A stretch of DNA of 64,000 nucleotides from Cephalotus follicularis (lineage: Eukaryota; Streptophyta; Magnoliopsida; Oxalidales; Cephalotaceae): the NCBI GenBank assembly GCA_001972305.1, contig BDDD01002367.1, positions 62,001-126,000 on the forward strand, read 5' to 3'. Shown in pieces: positions 1 through 11,695 of this stretch (the first letter of the stretch is position 1; the number at the start of each line of letters is the position of its first letter). The notes under the pieces were generated by a model. That model made no database searches, had not been told where the DNA came from, and worked only from the letters and a program-made list of their open reading frames with translations. The translations under genes and the position numbers were made by a program.

Positions 1-2
1 TC

Positions 3-1049
3 ACGAATTTTCACATAAACAAGGTGGAGTGTACTCTACCTGAGTTAGTGGAAATGCTTCGTATGGTTGAAGCGGACATGGACCATGGGAAGTCCAAGTC
101 CGACATGATGATGCTTCCATCCACTTCCTCCTGCAGAGCCCCTAAGTGGGGTGGACCTATAAAGTCAAAGTCCAAGGGTAAGAGCAAGGCGCCTATGAAG
201 CCCAAAGGGAAGAAGGGGAAGGAACCACACAATGTGGTGGGGGATGCCATCCAGACTAGGATCCATCAGCTTTCTAATCCGAAAGCTTGCTTCTATTGTG
301 GGAAGCAAGGACACTGGAGATCTCAATGTCCTGAGTTCCTCAAGTCCATCTCTGGAGGTGCCTCTAGGTCATGTACTTTCATGATTGAGTCTTATTTGGC
401 TTATAATGTTAGTTCAACTTGGGTAGTTGATTCAGGTTGTGGGACTAACATTTGTAACTCTTTGCAAGGGCTAAGAGGGGCTAGACAATTGGAAGCTGAA
501 GGCGAGCTGGACTTACACCTTGGTGATGGATTAAGGATCCACACTTCTTTTGTAGGAATTTTTGAATTAAAATTTGTAAATGATTGCATATTAGAACATG
601 ATCCATAAAACAATGTAGCGAACATTGTAAGAAATGTTATTTCTATTTCCTATTTGTTTAAGAAGGGCTGGGAGCACACTTTTTCTGCATTAACTTGTAG
701 TCTTATACATAAGAATGTTCAAATGCGTGCGGGGCACATAGATAATGGAATTTATGTTCTTGATACTAATCAAAAAATTGCTTTAATAATTCAAAAGGGA
801 ACTAGTAGTAAAAGACCAAGAGATGTTGATGATATAAACCCTTCGTATATATGGCATTGTAGATTAGGTCATCCTAGCGAGGCTAGACTAACACGTTTGG
901 TTAAGGATGGACTTTTGGACATCCAGGATGTGGAGTACTTTCCTATGTGTGAACCATGTTTGATTGGTAAGATGACCAAATCTCCCTTCTCCGGACAAGA
1001 GGAAAGGGCAGTGGACATACTTGAGCTTGTCCACACTGACATCTAATAG
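3..1049 (+). pseudogene. copia gag C-terminus, protease and GAG-pre-integrase
   Basis: One frame from position 3, broken only by TAA at 606-608. It starts in a lysine-rich gag tail and reaches a CCHC zinc knuckle (CFYCGKQGHWRSQC, 288-329), which binds RNA during particle assembly. The aspartic protease active site D-S-G follows at 429-437 in the context WVVDSGCGTNIC. After the stop the same frame gives the GAG-pre-integrase zinc-binding module, with HCRLGHP near 855 and CEPC near 950. The frame then fails at the first integrase aspartate (HTD, about 1036), where a one-base shift moves the coding to another frame. No start codon is chosen because the true start is outside the window. Confidence 0.9.
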
Positions 1050-2130
1050 ACCTATGTCGGTCAATGCTAGGGGAAGTTTTCCCTACTTCATTACCTTCAC
1101 TGATGATTTATCACGGTATGGGTATGTGTTTTTGATGAAACACACGTCTGAATCCTTTGAGAAATTCAAGGAATTTAGACTAAAAGTAAAAAAGCAAATA
1201 GGTAAATTGTTTAAAGCACTTTGCTCTGATCGGGGAGGTGAATAGCTGTTTGCTAAATTCCAAGGTTATCTGACAGATAACAAAATTCTCTCCCAATAGG
1301 CCGCTCAAGGAACACCACAGCATAATGGTGTATTCAAACACAGGAACATGACCTTGATGAATATGGTCCAGTCTATGATGTGTTTTACAGATCTTTCGAT
1401 CTCATTTTGGGGTTATGCACTGAAGTCGGTAGCGCACATCCTAAACCGGATTCCTTCAAAATCCGTCCCCTCCACACCATGTGAGGTGTATAAAGAGAGG
1501 AAACTCAGCCTAAACCATTTGAGGGTTTGGGATTGTCCGGCTTATGTAAGGAGGCAGGAGCCTTCTAAGCTGGAGGCACGAGTGGATCATTGCAGGTTTG
1601 TGGGGTATCCAAAGGAAACTAGGGGATACTTCTTTTACCATGCCAGTGATCAAAGGGTGTTTGTATCGCATATTACCACATTCCTAGAGAAAGAATACCT
1701 GCTTGCAGGAAGCAGTGAGAGTAAGGTGGAACTGAGAGGGTTACCTTCTGGTGAAAGCCCATAGGACGATGAGGAATTAGAGGTTGAACCCTCTAAAAAC
1801 ACGCTTGGGGAAGGTACCCAACCTGCGATGGGATCTTAGCTAGGCACTCCTCACCCGAGGAGATCAAGCAGGGTTATAACAGCTCCTAAGAGATATGGGT
1901 TTCTCGTTGAAGGCACTGATGAACCCAACGACATCGATGATGATGAGCCTGTCAGCTACCAGGATGTAGTGAAGAGCACTGAATCCAAGGCATGGCTAGA
2001 GGCCATGAAATCTAAGATGGACCCCATGTACGCCAGCCAAGTGTGGAACTTGGTAGATGCACCAGAAGAGGTGAATCCTATTGGTTGCAAATGGATCTTC
2101 AAGAGGAAGATGGCATCGATGGTAAGGTAG
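1046..2130 (+). pseudogene. copia integrase core and linker to reverse transcriptase
   Basis: Second frame of the C1 polyprotein. It shows the rve integrase core (FITFTDDLSRYGYVFLMKH) and the second catalytic aspartate in CSDRGGE (about 1228-1245), followed immediately by a stop. The third catalytic residue, normally Glu in an NGV-x-E-R-R-N context, is Lys here (AAA at 1336-1338), so the DDE triad is lost. Downstream is the conserved C-terminal integrase text (FWGYAL, LNRIPSKSVPSTP, GYPKETRGY) and an acidic linker with two stops. The frame ends in the first reverse transcriptase block (GCKWIFKRK). A second frameshift near 2120 ends it. Confidence 0.88.
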
Positions 2131-3480
2131 AGACCTATAAAGCGTGATTGGTTGCGAAAGGGTATAGGCAGAGACATGGGGTTGACTATACGGAGACTTT
2201 CTCTCCAGTCACTATGCTTAAGTCCATTCAGAAATTTCTTTCTATTGCCGCTCATGATGATTATGAGATATGGCAAATTGATGTCAAGACAGCATTCTTC
2301 AATGGCTTTCTTGAAGAGGACATTTATATGTCCCAACTAGAGGGGTTTACATCCGAGGAGCATCCATAAAGTGTGTGTAAGCTCCAAAGGTCTATCTATG
2401 GCCTTAAGCAAGCGTCTCGTAGCTGGAACATCCATTTTGATGAGGCCATAAAGGCTTTTGGCTTCATCAAAAATGCGGATGAGCTTTGTGTTTATCGGAA
2501 ATAGGATGAGCTTGGACTCACTTTCTTGGTACTATACGTGGATGACATACTACTCATTGGAAATAATGTAGGCATGTTACATTCTGTCAAAGTATGGTTA
2601 GCCAAGAACTTCTCTATGAAGGATTTGGGAGAAGCTTCCTATATATTGGGAATAAAGATCTTTAGAGATATATCTAGTAGGTTGCTTAGGCTCTCCCAAA
2701 GCCAGTACATCAACAAGGTGCTGAAACGATATGGCCTTGAGAATTCCAAATGTGGCCTATTGCCCATAGGTCAAGGAATTCACCTCTACAAGAGGATGTC
2801 TCCACAGATAGTTGAGGAGAGGATACGCATGAGTAGGCAACCTTATGCTTTGGTTGTAGGCTCCATCATGTATGCCATGTTATGTACTAGGCCTGATGTC
2901 ACTTCTGCCTTAGGAATGGAAGGTCGATTTCAATCTGATCCTGGTGAGAAACACTGTGAAATTGTCAAGGGAATTTTAAAGTACCTGAGGAGAACTCAGG
3001 ATACTTTCTTGACATACGGAGGAGATAGTGAATTGAAGCTGGAGGGCTACACAGACTCTAGTTTCAATAGTGATCCGGATGATCACAAGTCAGTTTTGGG
3101 ATATGTATTTGTGCTAAATGGAGGTGCAGATAGCTAGAGGAGTTCGAAGCAGGAGACTACTGCGGACTCTACCACAGAAGCAGAATATGTAGCTGCCTCA
3201 GATGCCACGAAGGAAGCTATTTTGATGCGGAAGTTCATTGCTAAACTTGATGTAGTTCCAACCATCGCACGTCCAGTTTTGGTGTATTGTGATAGCATTG
3301 GGGATGTTGCACAAGCCAATGAACCAAGGTCTCACCACCGGTCCAAGCAAATACAGTGACGATATCATCTGATCAGGGAGATCATTTATAGAGGGGACAC
3401 CACCCTAGAAAGAGTTGCCACAGAGGTAAATTTTGCAGACCCACTGACTAAAGCCATGAGCAGTACAGTACTCAAGTGAC
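2120..3480 (+). pseudogene. copia reverse transcriptase and RNase H
   Basis: Third stretch of the C1 polyprotein, in the same frame as gag. It begins GKVETYKA and continues through VAKGYRQRHGVDY. The first catalytic Asp of reverse transcriptase is in QIDVKTAF (2280-2282) and the YVDD box lies at 2535-2546. The RNase H domain follows, with TEAEYVAASDA (about 3175-3210) and the family-typical end ADPLTKAM. I count stops after SEEHP, YRK, GADS, SKQIQ and TVLK; several replace residues expected to be Gln, Trp or Arg. The catalytic boxes themselves are intact, so decay is moderate. A further stop ends the domain just before the polypurine tract. Confidence 0.9.
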
Positions 3481-3521
3481 ACCATAGTTCTATGGGCTTA
3501 AGCTATAGGTCTTCGGCACTT

Positions 3522-3539
3522 GAGGGCTAAGTGGGAGAT
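3522..3539 (+). other. C1 polypurine tract
   Basis: Purine-rich GAGGGCTAAGTGGGAGAT directly before the 3' LTR. It is the expected primer for plus-strand DNA synthesis. C2 has the matching AGGGCCAAGTGGGATAT before 32988. Confidence 0.75.
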
Positions 3540-5988
3540 TATTAGAGTAAGGGTGTCCCTGCATTCCACGAGGTGGCCTTATGCTTCTATAAACACTCTC
3601 AATTTATACAATCTGAATTCTTTTTCATGTTTATGTACATATTTCAGTAGTTAATGGAAACTCACTATATGTATATCCTAACCCATCTTAAATGGATCAG
3701 TTGATTAACGCCGACTAAATACACATATAGTTCTCTATCAATAATGGGTTGGATCTCGTGCCTGAGAAGTTATGAGAATGAGATCCTTACTCCCTTCTGA
3801 CATAACGTTCCAAGTCATAGGTTCACTTTCTTAGGGCAATTGATGAACCGTGAAGGCTTTTCGTATTATGCTTGCCCCATTGTTATTGAGGGATGGATCA
3901 TCTCATTGTCATTTGGTTTTACCCTAAAACTGATATGAGGTGTGTGCGAGAGAGCATGTCACTGAACAGACCCACCATGGGAATCCTTTTTGGAAAGTCA
4001 TACCTATGTCAATAGGATTCCTATAGTCTCGGTAGTGTATAGTGTATGGTGATTAGTAGACCATTCGTGAGCTACATTGTGTCCTTAGACTTGAGCGGAT
4101 GATATGCATTGTGTTGTAACTGCTTGGCTTTGATTTTCGCCTTCCCCAGTTCTATCCATGAGTTGGCAAAAGAGTTATCTTTGGGCCTTGTGGGATCTTC
4201 ATTGAGATGTATGGGAGCGTGCGCAATAAGAGATCATCACACCCAATGGAAGGCGATGGGCTCTATATTATATATGTCCATTGTAGTCTTAAAACCCTGA
4301 TCAGGTGTAGGCAGACTAGAAATGGGATTTCCGGGGAGGTCTGCCATTAGTCTCAATGCGCACATAGATTTATAGTTATCGCGGCTTTACCTAGGGGTGA
4401 CGTTATTACCCTAGGTTGCGGTATGAGCCAAGGATGACGTAGGGTACATGACACATATGCCGATGACTGGATTAAAGTACTGGTTTACCGAATGTTGACT
4501 TATATACATTGTTGATTCCATGGATTCGGGGGATGATTGGGAATCATACCGGGGTCATTCTAATAGTCAGGGACTATTGGGGTGGTCATACCAGAACTCT
4601 TGGGATGTTCTGAGAAACCTATAGTCGTACCGGGGTCCAACCGGGCTTTTGGGTCCCACATGGTTTTGGAATCAGTTGACGTGTTTGGGACACATGTCAT
4701 TTAGTGAGAGGATAACATATGGGAGATGTTACTTGGCCAGAGAATATCTATTTAGCTTGACTTTATTCATTTCTAAGTAAGTGAATTCTAGCAGCACCAT
4801 AAATAGCTCATTCTGGGCTAAGGGGTATTTTGGTCTTTTATGAATTATTAAGAATTCATGGAGAGAGAGTGCTTTTTGGGACTTGTGGGCTGAAGCCTAA
4901 AGCCTTGGGAAGGCTCATGACGGGCCGGCCCAATGCTCCTTTAAGTGCCTTATGTAACTTGGTTGCTAACTTAGTTACCACTTGGTTGGAATCTAAGTAC
5001 TTCTAGAAGGTTGGACTTTGTCTACTTTCTTAACTGCTAAGAAATTGATAGCTTTTCAAGCAAGATTCCTCCAAGGCTTGCATTAGTGCTTGTGTGAGTG
5101 GTGTGTTGTTAATTTCTCATTGGATGTGAGGAATTTATGTAAGAGATATTTGTTGTTTCTTGCATGCTAGCACACGATAACACATGTATTCACTTAAGTG
5201 AATTCATTTTGTAACTTACAACAAGATCACTTCTTCTTTTTGTTTCGGCCGACTCTCTCTTTTATCTCTTCCTTTCTCCATTTCTGTGAGAGCTTCTACT
5301 CCCATGTAGGAGATCAAGAACACCTTAGTTCTTGAAGAGTGAAACTACAAATATCTTCCTCTCACCCTCCATAACAACTTTGTAGGTGGAGATAAGTCCA
5401 TATCTCTACCTTTATTGTGTAAGATTTTCTAGGATAGAACCAACACACAAAACCTCTTCCTATTAGTTCTTAGCTGTGCCGCTTGGAGCATTTTATGTGA
5501 AGGTGCTAAGCTTGGAGTTCAAGGAAAGGGAACACACAAAAAGGGAGTGAAGAAGTTAAGCCTTTGGGTGAGTCTTCTTACCTTTCTCTCTTTGATATTG
5601 TGTTTTTGTTTTGGAAATGGTGTTTTAGTTTTATGCTAGGCCTTTTCCGAGCCCTAGGTTGATATGTGTGTGAATATATAAAACCCTTAGGGTTTTAGGG
5701 TTGGTATAATGGTGGAATGGAATTAGGGTTTTGTGTGCACCCTAGTTCCATATGGCATGCTGGCCGATTTTTAGGGTTTTGAAATCCTAATCCACCTATG
5801 CCTTCCCATGCTTGGAATCGGCCATGGATCTTTTAATAGACCAATTAGTGATCCTAGGGTTTAATTGGGACATTTTAGGGCAATGGTTATGGGTGATTCT
5901 ATTGCTGGAATCAAAATTTTAAAATTAGTCACCCTAAACCCTACTTGCCTGAAATGATTTTCTTCCGCTGCTATCCCAATTCCCAACA
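3540..5988 (+). repeat. C1 3' LTR
   Basis: Begins TATTAGAGTAAGGG where the C2 copy reads TGTTAGAGTAAGGG, so the terminal TG is mutated to TA. It ends TTCCCAACA. The first 1.1 kb (to about 4640) aligns with 32988-34215; the second half (about 4680-5988) does not, except for similar last bases. Candidate signals include CCATAAATAG near 4797 and a GGGTGAGTCTT donor-like site near 5567. Confidence 0.85.
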
Positions 5989-7681
5989 ATAGACCAAATC
6001 TCTTTTCTCCACTAGTTTTGGATCCAAGAGTATGGATCTTAGTATTGAAGAGGTTTCTAAGTTGTAACCGACCACTGGGGCTTATAGCTCCTTTGGATCG
6101 AGTGTTGGGTTGATTATGAGCTGGTTGTTAGAGATGAAGTGCGGCGAGCCAGTGTCGAGCTTGTATTTACTTTATCTTGTATAAATGATTTATAAATTCA
6201 ATAAAGATGTATATGTGTTATCAACGGCTATGAGTTTGTTTCATTAATACATGCTTTATTAATTGTAAATGAATGACCTGGAATAAAGTTAGAGAACAAA
6301 GTTCATGATGAGATCATGATGTGAGAGTTGGAATCTCGGTATATTTTATTTCGAATATTCTTGGTCATACGATTGACACTCAGGGCATGATCAATCCGGA
6401 TAGACCAGCACGTACTGTTAGATCGGTAAGCAGAGGGTGACTGATCTCACACTCACTCGCATGAATGATGCTATGACAACTACGTGGGTGCTCATTTAAT
6501 GAGTTCACTAAAGGTGACTGTTGATAGAATATCTGTATGGAGTTTTACTTACATGTCAGACAGAATTCTAGTTTTACAGCAGTGCATGTGGTCCTTGGAC
6601 ATGAGCCGTCACTGGATGTCTTGTGCATAGGGTGTTGTGTTTTGATCATGCTTAAATACATATTCTATGAGTGTATACATGCATTAGTTGGACATAGTAC
6701 GCTTATGTATGGAGGCATGTGAACTGGCAACAATGAATCCATTGCTTCTAGTAAAAGAAGATTATGCTTAGGATGATTTTTGTTAGCGATTAAACATCTG
6801 GTCAGGCTAGCCACGATATCAAGAGTGTGATATCATTGGTTGAATATTAGAGGGGCACCTCTAATATTATTCAGGCGAATGAAAGATAGTCCGGAGGATA
6901 AAGATTAAATTATTGGGCTTTGATATAATCCTACCCTAGATTTAATTAGAGCATTTTCAATGGAGGGACTATACGTGCATGTACCTATAAATAGTGGTTC
7001 GGAAATTATTCATATTACCCGGGGGTCGTTATGCATTGCTAGATGTCAATGTTGACCAGTAGGATGCCCGAGATTAAATTGATAAATTAATTTTGAAAGA
7101 AAAGAATTAAAAGAGTTTTAATTCAAAATATTCAAGAGAATATTTTTTATGTGATAATAAATATTTAATTGGATAATTGTAAGCGTCACAATATTAATCC
7201 TACGGCCAGCGTAATAGTGAACCTATAGGGTCACACACGATACTGGCTAATATTTCTAACACGTGATGAGAGAAAAATAATTGTGATGTTATTTCCTAAT
7301 TATATTTAATGAGATTAAATATATAAATATATTTAATGAGAGTAATTATCCTTAATGAGATTAAGGAAAGTAGAAGTCAAAAAGGAGAGAAAGACTATCT
7401 AAGGAAGAATCCTGAATGCATTAGGAAACCCTAAGCATGATAGGATAAGAGTTTGTGTTCTAATATGATTGTCTAGCAGCAAGTATATATAGAACACACC
7501 CCCCTTCCTATTATGAGTAGTTGCTGGGCATTTTTGTGCTCTCTCTTAGTGTCTTCTCTCCTCTCTTTCATATACAATCAAGAGTTGAAGGTTTGGGAAA
7601 CCTAGTGTTGGAGATTGAAGCTTGGCGTGGATACCTTGGAGGCTTTCTATACTTGGAAGCTAGAACCGTTTAATACGTTCA
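5989..7681 (+). other. Non-coding LTR-like remnant
   Basis: No reading frame with recognisable protein content. It carries AATAAA at 6200-6205, an inverted repeat near 6845-6875 (AGAGGGGCACCTCTAATATT) and, at its right end, a TATA box followed by a CT-rich leader. That layout suggests the body and promoter end of a retroelement LTR, possibly copia. Both ends are undefined: C1 ends on its left and LTR T1 starts at 7682. Confidence 0.4.
7482..7491 (+). promoter_or_regulatory. Candidate TATA box of an LTR-like promoter
   Basis: AGTATATATAGA at about 7482-7491. The CT-rich leader (CTCTCTCTTAGTGTC, from about 7535) lies roughly 50 bases downstream, a usual arrangement in plant LTR promoters. It is read from spacing only. 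Confidence 0.4.
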
Positions 7682-8003
7682 TGTAACGCCCTAGAATTTC
7701 ATAAATAATTATTATGAAATTGGTGCGTGTATGATCGTAATAAAACCGATAGAGGCCCGGAGTGATAAAAGGGCATTTCGCATTGAAGCCGTAATTATGT
7801 TGTCCAAAACGGCTATTAAAGCCTATTTTTAATGTGCGATAGTAAATCCCAATGTTCGCATTATTATTACGGTTATTTTAGTGGCGATCAGATTAATAGA
7901 TGTCGCGATTCGCGGAAAAAAAGGGGACCCGGACCTTAATATTTGCTCATAAAATACAATAAAGAAAAGGCGGGAAGCAATTAAGAAAGAAAAAAGGAAG
8001 AGA

Positions 8004-8026
8004 CACGGGCGCGCTATGCGCCCGTG
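8004..8026. other. GC-rich hairpin in LTR T1
   Basis: Perfect inverted repeat CACGGGCGC / GCGCCCGTG, 9-bp stem with a 5-base loop (GCTAT). It is conserved at the equivalent place in the L1 5' LTR (17447-17469), with a different loop. Confidence 0.8.
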
Positions 8027-9054
8027 CAGAGAGACAGAGGCGAGAGAGAGAGAGAGAGGCAGCGGGAGAGACAGTGGGAGAGAAAGGGAGAGAGGGTGCC
8101 GCAGACGACGCCAGAGCCATCCACCTGACCGGGAGAGCACGACGGTCAGCCCAGGACCTTCAGCTGACGATAACTTCTCCTTTCCTCTTCTCTTTTCCTT
8201 CTTTTTCTCTTCTCCTTCCCCAACGTTTTCGCCTCTGCCATGCGTTCCACTGCCGGTTAACATCGGGATGGAGGGGGTTTCGTTTAGAAGGCCCGCTCTG
8301 TCCATTTTGACCATCGTTGAGGCGTGGTTCGGCCGGAATTGGCCAGGATGTGTCGACTGAGTCGACTCGAGAGTCGACCCACTGCCGTCTGAGGCCGTGC
8401 GTTTGGCGCCGAGTCTTGGCGAGTTTTGGGCAGTGATGAGTATAACTGGTGAATGTGTGGCGTTATTGGGTGGCGATCGGATCTATTGAGGTCTGGCGAG
8501 TTGACTCAGTATGTCACAACTCGTTGCCGCTGGTGACACGACGTTCGGCACCAAGTCACGACGAGTCTTGAGCGGTTTTGAGTAGACCGTTCAATGTGGA
8601 ATCTGTTTATGGGTGTTTCAAAAGCTGGGTGAGTTGGCCAGAATCCGGCCGGCGTTTCGGTGACGGCAATGTTTTGTGTGCGTTGATCGTAATGAGAACA
8701 TGTTGTATGTGCAATGTGAATAAAGAGTGTCTTCGGAGCTGTGGACCTTGAAGAGGTGGGCTGTGAGTCCTAACTTGGAATTCCAGGTAGGGGAAGCTAT
8801 ACTTGCATATTTGAGTTCAAGAATGATGCTTATCATTGAGATATGCATGGACTTTGTGGATTGAATTGCATGCACGTTTTGGGATGATTTTTCCTTGGTG
8901 TGTGAATGGTGTGATTGGTGTTAGGGTTGATATGAGTAGCTGACCACCTTGCATATTGTGATTGAAATGATTGTGGATTGGATTGCATGTGTAATTACGC
9001 ATGTTGATTTCCTGGTTTTGAAACGTGTTGAAGAAGATGTTTCTGGTCTTCTTT

Positions 9055-9475
9055 AACCGTCGACGCTTGAAGGAAAAACGTCGAAGCTATGGACAGTTAC
9101 GTGTAGGAATGTACACTAACTTCGTGATAAACGTCGACGCTTAAGGAAAGTGTTGATGCCTTGGTTTGAATATGCGTACTGATGGACACATGGATGTTGA
9201 CACTTGAGGTCCTACCTCAAAGCGTCGACGCCAAAGTAATGAGCGCCGACGCTCAAGGATCTTTACCTTGAAGCGTCAACGTCAAGGACAATTGATGACA
9301 CTTAGGTTACTGGTTAAAGCGCTGACGCTTAAAGGATATAAGCATCGACGACTAGGGTTAAGCGACGAAGCTTAAGTGACTGGATTGAACGTTGACGCCT
9401 AGAGTAGACGTTGACGGCTAAGAGAACTGATATAAACGTTGACGCCTAGAGTTAGGTGATGACGCCAAAAAGGTC
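9055..9475. repeat. GTCGAC palindrome array, AAGCGTCGACGCTT type
   Basis: About 15 loosely spaced, degenerate copies of a palindrome whose ideal form is AAGCGTCGACGCTT. Examples are CCGTCGACGCTTGA, AAAGCGTCGACGCC, GAGCGCCGACGCTC and AACGTTGACGCC. Spacers of roughly 10 to 40 bases are not repeated, so this is not a head-to-tail tandem repeat. Most variants differ from the core by C/T or G/A changes. Confidence 0.8.
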
Positions 9476-9538
9476 TGTTTGCGTTTTGAGCATATGTTTA
9501 CTTGCATATTACTGTGGATTGAGCTTTCCTAGCTTTGT

Positions 9539-10315
9539 TGTAACACCCCGGGACGGCGGGATTCATCAAGGGTCATAACTTAACATAGCCTAAGCATAAC
9601 TTATGTAAACATAACATATCATACTGAACATAAGCATAACTTCATTAACTAAAAACGTGGCAGTCATAACATAGCATATCTGAAAATTGATCATAAACTT
9701 AAAAACTTAAACATATTCCAAGGTCAAGTTTTGAAAACAAAAACAAAAGCAACTTACGGTTCATAGCAAATCCTAACAGAAAACATAAATGGATCACACT
9801 CCTAGGGGATCCTGGACATATGGTGGTCATTTCTCAAATCACACTTTCCCACGTTGCTCCTGATAACCTGCCGCATGGAAACAAAAATGCGACTGAGCAA
9901 ACCTCAGTACGAATAAATAATGTAAAACAGTAAACGGTAACTTAAAAGTAGTAAGATTTCAGTAAAACTCATAGCAGAAATCTTAAGCAATAAAACAGTT
10001 TAAACATTATTGTAGTTAAAACCATAACTTTTGAAACATATACGAAACATAAATTTCATAAACACACACACATACTGAGCCACATAACATATCATACATC
10101 CACAACATATAGATGGCAAGGGAGGCCCTAATTCCACATGCCCACTAGAATTGAAGTGTATGGCACTACACAAGTCAATTCTCATTTCACATCATATCAC
10201 ATATTGCATAACTCCACACGTATGCCATAAACTAGAATCGATTCATACGCCTCTATCACACATAACGGATCCATAAATACACCTCATGGGATTTATTCAT
10301 AACATAGAGATACGC
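9539..10315 (-). repeat. Gypsy LTR fragment, minus strand
   Basis: Begins TGTAACACCCCGGGACGGCGGG, the reverse complement of the end of solo LTR B (53236-53265). It follows B in reverse over the block with CTGCCGCATGGAAAC (9866-9914) and the ATCGATTCATACGCC block (10237-10300). It stops near 10315, where truncated integrase sequence begins, so about the first 2.5 kb of this LTR is missing. Confidence 0.78.
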
Positions 10316-10319
10316 TTGA

Positions 10320-11695
10320 GGTCCTATCTCAAATACTCATCCCATCTCCCGGTCCACTCCAAAGCACAAGACCTCAACATATTCTCTAAGGCCTGGATGG
10401 TCCTCTCGGTCTGCCCATCTGTCTGTGGATGGAAAGTTGTACTGTAACTGAGCCTAGTACCCCAAGCTTTCTGAAACCCTTTCCAAAACCGTGAAGTGAA
10501 ACGAGGATCCCTATCCAAAACTATGGATACCGGAGTCCCATGGAGTCTCACTATCTCCTGATGAAACACTTCAGCCAAACGATTCACAGAAAAGTCCTCT
10601 CGGATAGCCAAAAAGTGAGCCGATTTAGTCAATCGATCCACTACTACCCAGATAGTATCGGTCCTTCTAAAAGTCCTTGGCAAACCCGTAACAAAGTCCA
10701 TCGAAATGCTCTCCCATTTCCAAACTGGAACTTCCAAGGGCTGTAACAAACCACTCGCACGCTGGTGTTCAATCTTTACCTGCTGACAGACCAAGCACCT
10801 TCCAACAAACTCCGCTACATCCCTTTTCATTCCCTTCCACCATAAGTTCTTTTTCAAGTCTCTATACATTTTTGTAGAACCTGGATGTATAGAAAATGGA
10901 GAACTGTGTGCCTTAGACAAAGCATCCTCTCTCATAGAAGAATCTACCGGAATACACAACCGACTACCCAACCATATCACACCATGCTCATCCATACGGA
11001 ACTCTGACTGCTTAACCTTTTCAACATTTTGGACTACGGCCCAAAGCTCACCATCGTCACTCTGAGCTGTCTTAATTCGAGATATAAGAGTAGGCTCTAC
11101 ATTCATTGCAGCAACAAAACCTTCAGAACCCTGAACATACATATTCAAATCCAACCTCTCAATATCAGCTATCAACTGCGGCTGAGTAAGCAAAGCCGCT
11201 ACACTCCCAGAACTCTTCCGACTAAGTGCATCAACTACCACGTTTGCTTTACCAGGGTGGTATTGAATATTCAGATCATAGTCTTTATGAAGTTCCAACC
11301 ACCTTGTCTGATGCATGTTCACCTCTTTCTGTGTAAAAATGTACTTGAGACTCTTATGATCGGTGAAGACGTCACAAGTTTCTCCGTACAAGTAGTGCCT
11401 CCAAATCTTCAACGCAAACACCACTGCTGCCAACTCGAGATAGTGTGTAGGATGGTTCACTTCATAAGGCTTCAACTGTCTTGAAGCATAAGCTATCACA
11501 TGACCGAGCTGCATTAAAACATACCCCAAACCTTTCTTAGAAGCATCACTGTAAATCTGGTATCCACCCGACCCAGACGGTAACCGAAGAATTGGTGCTG
11601 ACACAAAACTATTCTTCAATTTCTCAAAGCTTACTTCCCGTTCTTCATTCCACTCAAACTTAGCTCCCTTTCTCATAAGCTGTGTCAATGGTAAG
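10320..11695 (-). pseudogene. Gypsy pol fragment G0: RNase H and integrase, uninterrupted
   Basis: About 455 codons without a stop on the minus strand, beginning in the reverse transcriptase/RNase H linker ([15 protein letters not shown]). RNase H residues are visible in [20 protein letters not shown] and FTDHKSLKY, ending DALSRK. The integrase zinc finger (IHPG...CLVCQQVK) is followed by the catalytic core: MDFVTGLP (first Asp), LDRDPRFTS (second Asp) and [10 protein letters not shown] (Glu). The text breaks off after GRWDEYL, where the family normally continues into the integrase C-terminus and chromodomain. Upstream the frame runs straight into LTR sequence at 11696, with no primer site. 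Gag, protease and the reverse transcriptase core are absent. It is a fragment, but its open frame suggests it was lost recently. Confidence 0.9.

Larger units (their letters stand above)
1..5988 (+). mobile_element. Ty1/copia retrotransposon C1, 5' end outside window
   Basis: Plus-strand copia element entering from the left edge. The domain order gag zinc knuckle, protease, GAG-pre-integrase, integrase, reverse transcriptase, RNase H is diagnostic of Ty1/copia. A purine tract and a 2.45-kb 3' LTR follow. The 5' LTR, primer site and gag N-terminus lie outside. The reading frame has two frameshifts and about ten stops, so this copy cannot make a polyprotein. The first 1.1 kb of its LTR matches the LTR of C2 (27822-35574), so both belong to one family. 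The copia sublineage was not assigned. Confidence 0.93.
7682..9538 (+). repeat. Gypsy (Tekay-like) LTR T1, 3'-truncated
   Basis: Starts TGTAACGCCCTAGAATTTC and resembles the LTR start at 17133 over several hundred bases (ATAAATAATTATT, ACCGAT.GAG.CCCG, ATTAAA.GCC.ATTTTTAATG). It contains a GC hairpin (8004-8026), a GA-rich leader (about 8040-8095), a GC-rich block with GAGTCGACTC motifs (about 8350-8530), a conserved CCTAACTTGGAATT / GTAGGGGA block (8769-8790) and a palindrome array (9055-9475). It is cut at 9538 by another LTR and has no 3' terminal CA. Apparent ORFs in the GC-rich part have no known domains. Confidence 0.75.

Noticed and set aside
7829-8360. Overlapping ORFs on both strands in LTR T1
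   Set aside because: They lie in GC-rich LTR sequence poor in stop codons, on several frames at once, with low-complexity Arg/Ser/Leu content.
9055-9475. CRISPR-like or microsatellite reading of the GTCGAC arrays
   Set aside because: Spacing is irregular, units are degenerate palindromes and spacers vary in length; no array logic or cas context.
11029-11484. 151-codon plus-strand ORF
   Set aside because: Antisense shadow of the open G0 RNase H-integrase frame.
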